A stretch of DNA of 64,000 nt from Mucilaginibacter auburnensis (GTDB taxonomy: Bacteria; Bacteroidota; Bacteroidia; Sphingobacteriales; Sphingobacteriaceae), in contig NZ_PGFJ01000002.1 of the NCBI RefSeq assembly GCF_002797815.1, forward strand, positions 1,488,001 to 1,552,000, given 5' to 3'. Shown in pieces: positions 55,304 to 61,855 of this stretch. Under the pieces are notes generated by a model. It saw nothing but the letters and a program-made list of their open reading frames with translations. It was not told where the DNA came from and did no database searches. Numbering within the stretch: position 1 is the first letter of the stretch; every line of letters starts with the position of its first letter. The position numbers were made by a program, and so were the translations under genes.

Positions 55304-56941
55304 TCACTCCGCTTTTTTAACCCTTTTTAACGTAAGCTGATTTTGCGCGTTGGTACTATAGCCTGATATTTTATTTTGATACAGGTTTACGCGCTTATCA
55401 TAATACAAAACCACCACCGGAGCTTTTTCCAATATCAAATTATCCATTTGCTGGTAAATGGCATGGCGCTGCGCATCATCTTTTACATGATAGGATGCGT
55501 CATATAATTTATCAAATGCCTTATTGTTGAAACCAGTGTAATTGGGGCCAAACGGTATTTTGTTTTTGGAATAGAAAACCGAAAGGTAATTTTCGCCATC
55601 CGGGTAATCTGCTATCCAGCTTCCGTAGAAAAAGTTAATACCGTTTTTGGCTATCATTTCGCGCAAGCTGGCGCCGTGCATTACCTCCACATTGGTTTTT
55701 ATACCAGCTCGCTCTAACTCGCCTTGCACAAACTCTATCAGGTTATGGTAGGCCACTGTGCTATTGAGTTGAATAACCGGCATATTTCTGCCATTAGGAT
55801 AGCCAGCCTCGGCCAGCAGTTTCTGGCACTTTGCAGGATCATAACTGTAGCCGTTAGTTTTATCGGCATCAAAACCGGGCATACCTTTGGGTATAAACCC
55901 CTCCTCGCCGGGGGTGGCTAAGCCGTTACGCAGGTATTTTATCAGGTTACGTTTATCAATAGCATAATTAATGGCCTGCCTCACCTTCAATTTGCGCAAG
56001 GGCGAGTTTTTTACAATAGCCAGATTGGTATCAACCAGCATACCCAAATACGCGGTATTTAAAAACGGACCGGTACTCAATTGGAATTTACCCTTATATT
56101 TTGTGGTGATATGCCCAGCTTTGGTAAGGATATCATCGCGATAGCTACCGTCAATATCATTCAGAAAATCAAGATTGCCTTTCATGAACTCCAGAAACGA
56201 GGTTTGCTTATCATCAATAAAGCCTGCCTGCACAGCATCCAGATAAGGTAGTTGATTGCCTTTGGCATCATGCTCAAAATATTTTTCGTTTTTGAGCAGC
56301 ACCAAGGTCTCTCCCTCTTTCCAATACTTAAACTTAAACGGACCGGTACCTACCGGATGGCTCCTAAAATCTTTGCCATAAAAATCAACTACTTCATGCG
56401 GCACAACCGAGCAGTATTGCGCTGTAAGCATGCTTATAAAAGGCGCGAACGGCTGGCGCAGCTGTATACGAAAAGTAGTATCATCAACAGCCTGGAAGGC
56501 TTCTTTACAGGTTACCTTGTCACTAAATATCCATGAGCCGGATGATGCCACCTTTGGGTCTATCAGGCGGGAAAAACTGTAAGCAAAATCGGCAGCGGTT
56601 ACTTTACGGCCTATACCGTTTTTGAAGTGTTCATCGTCATGAAAAAAAACATCATTGCGCAGGTGGAAGATATACGTTTTACCATCGGGGGATATTTCCC
56701 ATTTTTTAGCTATTGCCGGGATGGTTTGCAGGCTATCATCAATCTGCACCAGTCCGTTATACAACTGGTTATCCATCCAGATGGTGTTACGGTTACGGCA
56801 AAAGGCAGGGTCAAGCGAGGTTAGACCCTCGTCGAGGTTGAGCTTGAATACCGTTTTGTTATCCTTTTTACCCGATGGCCCACATGCAGATAGCAACATT
56901 ACCAACACCAACGCGCATAGAAAACCGGTAAGCCTGTTCAT
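55304..56941 (-). CDS. Peptide ABC transporter substrate-binding lipoprotein
   Basis: A 545-aa family 5 extracellular solute-binding protein. The lipobox is VLVMLLSAC (C20). Typical motifs are the GLTSLDPAFCRN start and WEISPDGKTYIFHLRNDVFFHD, and KVRQAINYAIDKRNLIKYLRNGLATP in the middle. Ligands are likely oligopeptides, but no permease or ATPase genes follow. It is convergent with the histidine kinase, whose stop is only 4 bp away. Confidence 0.9.
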   Translation of the reverse strand: MNRLTGFLCALVLVMLLSACGPSGKKDNKTVFKLNLDEGLTSLDPAFCRNRNTIWMDNQLYNGLVQIDDSLQTIPAIAKKWEISPDGKTYIFHLRNDVFFHDDEHFKNGIGRKVTAADFAYSFSRLIDPKVASSGSWIFSDKVTCKEAFQAVDDTTFRIQLRQPFAPFISMLTAQYCSVVPHEVVDFYGKDFRSHPVGTGPFKFKYWKEGETLVLLKNEKYFEHDAKGNQLPYLDAVQAGFIDDKQTSFLEFMKGNLDFLNDIDGSYRDDILTKAGHITTKYKGKFQLSTGPFLNTAYLGMLVDTNLAIVKNSPLRKLKVRQAINYAIDKRNLIKYLRNGLATPGEEGFIPKGMPGFDADKTNGYSYDPAKCQKLLAEAGYPNGRNMPVIQLNSTVAYHNLIEFVQGELERAGIKTNVEVMHGASLREMIAKNGINFFYGSWIADYPDGENYLSVFYSKNKIPFGPNYTGFNNKAFDKLYDASYHVKDDAQRHAIYQQMDNLILEKAPVVVLYYDKRVNLYQNKISGYSTNAQNQLTLKRVKKAE

Positions 56942-57004
56942 TAAAGCTAATATAGCTAAAATAGTTACCCGCGACTGGCTAAGGCATAATTAATGACAAT
57001 AGCT

Positions 57005-57062
57005 TAACAGGTGTTCGTTCGTTTTCCTGCCGAACACTTTTGAAACAACCGAACACCTGTTA
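57005..57062. repeat. Palindromic repeat family, copy 1
   Basis: A 58-bp element with 13-bp perfect outer arms (TAACAGGTGTTCG / CGAACACCTGTTA). The interior carries further GTTCG and GAAACAA parts. It lies 12 bp past the carboxylesterase stop and could act as its terminator. Confidence 0.9.
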
Positions 57063-57073
57063 AAATATCCTTG

Positions 57074-58633
57074 TTACTTCTGGCTATTAGCCCAGGTCTC
57101 TCCCTCAGGTGTGCGTCTCCACTTAAAGTAACCGTCAAGTACTTTCAATGCATCAGCACTTGGTACCGGGCCTGCTTTTAGTGTTTGCGCGAAGTACATT
57201 ACGGTGTTACCGCCTTTCGGATCATACACGGGCCATTTAGGCATACCGGCACCGTTAGGGTCGCCGTATTTAGCAAAGTTGGTCCAATAGGTACCCATAG
57301 CATCAGATATGGTTGCATCTGTAGGCGTGGCCTGCGCACTGTTAGGGTTGAGCGTGCCGAAAACATAAGCCACTTCCTGCCCGTGTGGTGAGCCTTGCCC
57401 TTCGCGTGGTGAACCGGCAGGATATTGAGGGTGCTGATCAAAATAATAATAAAACACTTTTGATTTGCCCCGGTTAGCTACCAAATTAGCCCATGCCCAT
57501 GTTTGCCAGCCAAAAGCTGCATCGCGGGCCAGATCGCGCGCGGTTTTTTCAACTTTACCGTTACCTGCCGGATAGGCTTTTATCAGCTCATCGGCAAACT
57601 TACCGTAGCGGCCCTTTACGCCTGCAATATAGTCTTCGGGTGTTTTTGGTGGCGAAAAGCTCAGGCCCTCGTCTGAATTATAACCCACCAGTATAGGTGT
57701 TTCGTTGTATTTACCGGCCTCATACAGTTTATGCTGATCATCCGGAATTACTTTACCATCAACAATAGGCCATGCCAAACCACGCACCGCAGGCAGTTTA
57801 TCAGCAGGCAGCTTGCGTAAGTCGGCTATTGAGTTGTAGCCGGCTCCCTTAACGTATGCATCGCCTGATGCCTCGGCATCTTTTAGTTTGCGCATATTCT
57901 CGCCAGGGAAAGTTACTACCCTTGACGGCCCGAAAGAACCGCCACTCTCTGATATAGCTCCCTGAAACAAGCCTTTAGCCAACGGTGAGGCGCACAGCTG
58001 ACTAACCGCTATACCCCCTGCTGATTCGCCGAAGATGGTTACCTTATTAGGGTCGCCGCCAAAGGCCGCTATGTTTTTCTTTACCCATTGCAGGCCGGCA
58101 ATCATATCCAGCAAACCGTAGTTGCCTGATACCTTATCCGGGCTTTCGGCACTCAGCTCGGGGTGCGCTAAAAAGCCCAATTGGCCTACACGGTAGGCTA
58201 TTGTTACCAGCACCACTCCTTTTTTAGCCAGCTTCTCACCATTGTAATTCGTTTCTGATGTGGCACCTGCATTAAAGCCTCCGCCATATATCCATACCAA
58301 AACAGGCACTTTTTCATTAGGCGCTTTGGCAGGTGTCCATACGTTCAGGTATAAGCAATCTTCGCTTTTGCCCGATGGGATGTTGCCCCCTTGTATGGGG
58401 CCGGGAGCAAACTTGTCGGCCACTTTTACGCCTGTCCACTTAGCAGCAGGTTGCGGGGCTTTCCAACGCAGGTCGCCTACAGGTGGTGCAGCAAATGGCA
58501 CGCCTTTAAATATGGTCAATCCGGCTTCGGCGGTGCCTTGCAGTGTTCCTTCGGCAACTTTTACAGTGGTTAGCTGCGCATAGGTGAACGTGGCAGATAA
58601 TATCAGCGTAAATAAAGTGGCAAAACGTTTCAT
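57074..58633 (-). CDS. Secreted type B carboxylesterase
   Basis: A 519-aa alpha/beta hydrolase with a signal peptide (MKRFATLFTLILSATFTYA). The catalytic Ser is S204 in FGESAGGIAV; the oxyanion hole is WIYGGGFNAG; the catalytic His follows in SPHGQEVAYVFG. The C-terminus ends in WRRTPEGETWANSQK. It hydrolyses carboxylic esters; feruloyl, acetyl-xylan or antibiotic esters are possible but not shown. The ATG at 58633 gives a clean signal peptide; an upstream in-frame ATG at 58660 would add nine residues. Confidence 0.92.
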   Translation of the reverse strand: MKRFATLFTLILSATFTYAQLTTVKVAEGTLQGTAEAGLTIFKGVPFAAPPVGDLRWKAPQPAAKWTGVKVADKFAPGPIQGGNIPSGKSEDCLYLNVWTPAKAPNEKVPVLVWIYGGGFNAGATSETNYNGEKLAKKGVVLVTIAYRVGQLGFLAHPELSAESPDKVSGNYGLLDMIAGLQWVKKNIAAFGGDPNKVTIFGESAGGIAVSQLCASPLAKGLFQGAISESGGSFGPSRVVTFPGENMRKLKDAEASGDAYVKGAGYNSIADLRKLPADKLPAVRGLAWPIVDGKVIPDDQHKLYEAGKYNETPILVGYNSDEGLSFSPPKTPEDYIAGVKGRYGKFADELIKAYPAGNGKVEKTARDLARDAAFGWQTWAWANLVANRGKSKVFYYYFDQHPQYPAGSPREGQGSPHGQEVAYVFGTLNPNSAQATPTDATISDAMGTYWTNFAKYGDPNGAGMPKWPVYDPKGGNTVMYFAQTLKAGPVPSADALKVLDGYFKWRRTPEGETWANSQK

Positions 58634-58726
58634 GTGGTGGTTATGTATTGGTTTATCCAAAAGTAGTAATTTGATAGCAGCTATTTAATAAGTTAGCGCA
58701 TTTAGTTATAAGGCCTTTTTACTGCA

Positions 58727-58774
58727 GGTGTTCGTTCGTTTTCCCTTCCAAACACTTTGAAACAACCGAACACC
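58727..58774. repeat. Palindromic repeat family, copy 2
   Basis: A 48-bp element with outer arms GGTGTTCG / CGAACACC and the interior GTTCGTTTTCCCTTCC...CTTTGAAACAAC. It lies between the divergent carboxylesterase and ethylene-receptor-like kinase genes. Confidence 0.88.
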
Positions 58775-58906
58775 CCTTGCCAAAAGCAGCGTATTTAACG
58801 CGGAAAGCATATTATATTTTGGGTATAAAAAACATAAACATATTAACGTTGTTCCCGTACAAGTTTGCTTGTACATTGCCTGTATATTCTTTTATATGGA
58901 TATTTT

Positions 58907-60151
58907 ATGCCGAATCCAAATACCCCTCACAACCACACAGTAGCCTGCGGTACGGCATGCCATAAACCAGCTGCACCGCCACACGAAACATTGACCACAC
59001 AGGTAAAAGAGTTTTTTACCGGCTTGTTTGACACCGCCAATTGGCCACCGCGCTGGCATTGCGGCAGCTGGACAGATTTTCATGGCTGGCTATATATTGT
59101 GTCTGACCTAATGATATGGGCGGCTTACTTTGCCATTCCTATTCTATTATATCGCATTGTATCAAAACGCAAGGACCTCCCATTTTTAAAGCTGTTTTGG
59201 CTATTTATTGCTTTCATTTTGCTTTGCGGCTCAACCCATCTGCTAGATGCCATTATATTTTGGTGGCCCGCTTACCGCCTTAGTGCGCTAATACGTTTTG
59301 TAACAGGCATTGTATCTATAAGCACGGTTTTTATTCTTCACAGAACCTGGCCCATGATCAATAACCTGAGAACGCTTACACAATTAGAAGCCGAAATTGA
59401 GGAACGTAAAAAAGCCGAAGCGGAGGCACGTCAGCACCAGATACAAAAGGAAAGCGCACAGGAGCTTGCCCTCCGGAAAGAAGAATTTATGAGTGTAGCC
59501 AGCCATGAATTGAAAACACCCATTACCAGTGTTAAAGCATCTTTACAGCTCATTGAGCGCATGGTGGCCCTCGAAGAAAAATTGCAAAGTGTTGAGCCTT
59601 TGGTTAAAAGGGCGTCAAGGCAGGTTGATAAGCTAACCGGCATTGTTAAAGACCTGTTAGACGTTACCCGCATACAGGAAGGCAAACTTGAACTGTTTCG
59701 TTCAGAATTTGTTCTGGCAGATTTGATTGCCGAGAATATTGAACAGTGCCAACCTACCGAAAGCAAACATGAAATAACCGTAAGCGGCGATGCGCAGTTA
59801 ACGGTTTTTGCCGACCGTAACCGCCTTGACCAGGTTTTGTGTAACCTGCTTACCAATGCCATTAAATACTCTCCGGATGCTAACCGCATAGATATACGGT
59901 TTGAAGCCTTGCCTGATGGCGGCTTAAGGTTGGCGATAGCTGATTATGGCATTGGCATACCCGAAGATCAGATACAAAACGTGTTTGACAGGTTTTTCAG
60001 AATAGAGCACACATCGCAGAACTTTTCGGGACTTGGCCTCGGGCTATTTATTTCTTCGGAGATCATTAAAAGACACGGCGGCCAAATGGGTGTAGAAAGT
60101 GAACTGGGCAAAGGCTCAACCTTTTGGTTTATTTTACCACGCCTTAGTTAG
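58907..60151 (+). CDS. Histidine kinase with ethylene-receptor-like sensor domain
   Basis: A 414-aa kinase. The membrane part (about residues 58-140) has three helices with the residues that bind copper and ethylene in plant ETR1: D67 (VSDL), Y74-F75 (AYFAIP), P78, C107 and H111 (LLCGSTHLLD). Before it lies WPPRWHCGSWTDFHGWLY, a motif typical of bacterial members. The kinase part follows a coiled coil: phosphoacceptor H200 (SVASHELKTP), N box LLTNAIKYS, G1 YGIGIPE and G2 GLGLGLF. The ATG at 58907 is chosen over a TTG at 58865. No response regulator adjoins. Whether it senses ethylene or another copper-linked signal is inference. Confidence 0.9.
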   Translation: MPNPNTPHNHTVACGTACHKPAAPPHETLTTQVKEFFTGLFDTANWPPRWHCGSWTDFHGWLYIVSDLMIWAAYFAIPILLYRIVSKRKDLPFLKLFWLFIAFILLCGSTHLLDAIIFWWPAYRLSALIRFVTGIVSISTVFILHRTWPMINNLRTLTQLEAEIEERKKAEAEARQHQIQKESAQELALRKEEFMSVASHELKTPITSVKASLQLIERMVALEEKLQSVEPLVKRASRQVDKLTGIVKDLLDVTRIQEGKLELFRSEFVLADLIAENIEQCQPTESKHEITVSGDAQLTVFADRNRLDQVLCNLLTNAIKYSPDANRIDIRFEALPDGGLRLAIADYGIGIPEDQIQNVFDRFFRIEHTSQNFSGLGLGLFISSEIIKRHGGQMGVESELGKGSTFWFILPRLS

Positions 60152-60177
60152 CTAATGGCAGTTGTAATGCCTGAACA

Positions 60178-60227
60178 GGGTGTTCGTTTGTTTCAAAGTG
60201 TTGCAGGGATGAAACAAACGAACACCC
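60178..60227. repeat. Palindromic repeat family, copy 3
   Basis: 17-bp perfect arms (GGGTGTTCGTTTGTTTC and its inverse) with a 16-nt interior. It lies between the kinase and the PH-domain gene, about 27 bp past the kinase stop. Confidence 0.95.
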
Positions 60228-60246
60228 CAAATCATTATCTTGCATT

Positions 60247-60666
60247 ATGAACATAACCAAAACCTACCCATCAAAAATTGATACCTGGCTTGTGGTGCTA
60301 TTAGCTGCAATTTTTTTGCCGCTGATGGCTCTTCCTTTCTTTACCGGCGACTGGATGACCATGTTCTTCATGGTACCACTAACTGCATTCATTATCCATA
60401 TGTTTTTGAACACTTACTATACCATTGCAGGCGAAATATTAACGGTGAAGAGTGGTTTTGTGGTTAATTTGGCCGTAGATATTATGGCGATAAGAAAAAT
60501 TGAAGAGACCAATAACGTCATCAGCTCGCCTGCTACCTCGTTAGACCGCCTGGAGATTATCTACAACAAATTTGATTCGGTTATTATCTCACCCGAAAAT
60601 AAAGCCGGTTTTATAGCTGATATTTTGGCCATTAATCCTAATGCGGAAGTGAAGTATAAAAATTAA
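60247..60666 (+). CDS. Bacterial PH domain membrane protein
   Basis: A 139-aa protein with two N-terminal transmembrane helices (LVVLLAAIFLPLMALPFF, MTMFFMVPLTAFIIHMFL) and a PH-like domain: YYTIAGEILTVKSGF, then the family motif EETNNVISSPATSLDRLEIIYNKFDSVIISPENKAGFIADI. Function unknown. Palindromic repeats flank it on both sides. Confidence 0.82.
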   Translation: MNITKTYPSKIDTWLVVLLAAIFLPLMALPFFTGDWMTMFFMVPLTAFIIHMFLNTYYTIAGEILTVKSGFVVNLAVDIMAIRKIEETNNVISSPATSLDRLEIIYNKFDSVIISPENKAGFIADILAINPNAEVKYKN

Positions 60667-60711
60667 GTGTTCGTTTGTTTCAAAGTGTTTCGCTCCTGAA
60701 ACAAACGAACA
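60667..60711. repeat. Palindromic repeat family, copy 4
   Basis: 15-bp perfect arms (TGTTCGTTTGTTTCA and its inverse) with a 14-nt interior. It begins directly after the stop codon of the PH-domain gene and 5 bp before the stop of the convergent lipoprotein gene. Confidence 0.95.
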
Positions 60712-60715
60712 GCAA

Positions 60716-61387
60716 TTAATCTACACACAACCCATCATCCTTAGGGTTGGTGAATGACCGTTGCCTGCTAACCAACCTAACTGATCCATCCTGCCTAACC
60801 TCATATATTTCAGAAAAATAAGGATGATCACATCCAAAAGCCTTGTAGGAAAACAAATGAACTTCATAAGCGCCATTCTTTTCTTTTGCGTAAGACGCTT
60901 TAGGTTTTTCACCTACATACCTGAAGCTTTTCGCATTGAAAAAATCCTCAAACGCAGCAAATGCCAGGTTATAAAGCGTGGCATACGCCAAGGCTTCTTC
61001 TTGCGATGATATAGGTGCATAGAATTTTTTAACTTCCTGCCTGTTGTTAAGCATCACATATCCGGTGTCTGTTTTAACTATAACTTTTCTTGCCGATGGA
61101 AAAAACCCACCCTGTACCCAATCTGTATCTCTGCTTACCGGTTTGCCCTTTGGGTCAAAAAGCAGTTGGGAAGTAAATGCAACCGGATAATTTGGTTTTA
61201 AATTACCAAGATAGTTATGTGCTTTAAAAATATGTCCAACATTGAATTGCTTATATAACTTATTATAAACATTAGTATCAATGTGCTTTGTAGGCAGGTA
61301 GTTAACTTTATCTTCGGAGAATTGGCATGCATTCACCAAAATCAAAGCGAAAAGTATAACTATGTAATGCAAGCAGTTTTTAGGCAT
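60716..61387 (-). CDS. Hypothetical lipoprotein
   Basis: A 223-aa protein with a lipoprotein signal (MPKNCLHYIVILFALILVNAC). The mature part has no motif I recognise; it ends SFTNPKDDGLCVD. Function unknown. It is convergent with the PH-domain gene and followed by a long intergenic region with three repeat copies. Confidence 0.7.
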   Translation of the reverse strand: MPKNCLHYIVILFALILVNACQFSEDKVNYLPTKHIDTNVYNKLYKQFNVGHIFKAHNYLGNLKPNYPVAFTSQLLFDPKGKPVSRDTDWVQGGFFPSARKVIVKTDTGYVMLNNRQEVKKFYAPISSQEEALAYATLYNLAFAAFEDFFNAKSFRYVGEKPKASYAKEKNGAYEVHLFSYKAFGCDHPYFSEIYEVRQDGSVRLVSRQRSFTNPKDDGLCVD

Positions 61388-61560
61388 AATGTATAGGTTT
61401 ATGCCAATATACTTATTTATAGTTATACTTAATAACTGCTAATACATATCAGTTAAAAAAATTAAATTTTTTTAAATACCCCTCCTACCAGCACACCTAC
61501 AGGGTAAATGGCAGCCATTGCGTGGATAAAGTGCAACTGTGTGTTTTATGTTTGCGTAGG

Positions 61561-61608
61561 GGTGTTCGTTCGGTAGAGAAGTGAAACAGTTTGAAACAAC
61601 CGAACACC
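61561..61608. repeat. Palindromic repeat family, copy 5
   Basis: Arms GGTGTTCG / CGAACACC with interior TTCGGTAGAGAAGTGAAACAG and TTTGAAACAAC. More diverged inside than copies 3, 4 and 6. Confidence 0.88.
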
Positions 61609-61710
61609 TTAAAATGATGCTGTAAAGCTATGATGAGGGTTATGCCCAATACAAATATACAGAAAATTATTGATTTACAAAGGATTATCTTTAATTGAAG
61701 ATAATATTCA

Positions 61711-61756
61711 GTGTTCGTTTGTTTCAAAGTGTTCGGATAATGAAACGAACGAACAC
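61711..61756. repeat. Palindromic repeat family, copy 6
   Basis: Arms GTGTTCGTTTGTTTCA and TGAAACGAACGAACAC with one mismatch and a 14-nt interior. Confidence 0.93.
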
Positions 61757-61780
61757 CTATACCAAACCGATCTCTATAAA

Positions 61781-61826
61781 GTGTTGGTTGGTTGAAGTGT
61801 CGCGGAGATGAAACAAACGAACATCC
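61781..61826. repeat. Palindromic repeat family, copy 7 (degenerate)
   Basis: The right arm (GATGAAACAAACGAACATCC) is intact; the left arm (GTGTTGGTTGGTTGAAGTG) has several changes. Confidence 0.75.
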
Positions 61827-61855
61827 TTAACTAATCACCGATCTCCAATCACTAA

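Larger units (their letters stand above)
61388..61855. other. Gene-free region with three palindromic repeat copies
   Basis: A 468-bp stretch. The first ~110 bp are very AT-rich, consistent with the lipoprotein promoter. The rest holds repeat copies 5, 6 and 7 and a short run of heptad-type repeats (GATCTCCAATCACTAATCAACT) before the uvrA stop. Confidence 0.6.

Noticed and set aside
58946..58963. CGTACH (CxxxCH) near the N-terminus of the ethylene-type kinase as a heme site
   Set aside because: The spacing is not the normal CxxCH, the segment lies before the first membrane helix without a signal peptide, and no second heme ligand is evident.
61497..61727. 76-codon minus-strand frame between the lipoprotein and uvrA
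   Set aside because: It runs through palindromic repeat copies 5 and 6; the translation is made largely of repeat sequence.
57005..61826. CRISPR array made of the GTGTTCG palindromes
   Set aside because: Spacing is irregular, whole genes lie between copies, copies differ inside, and there are no cas genes.
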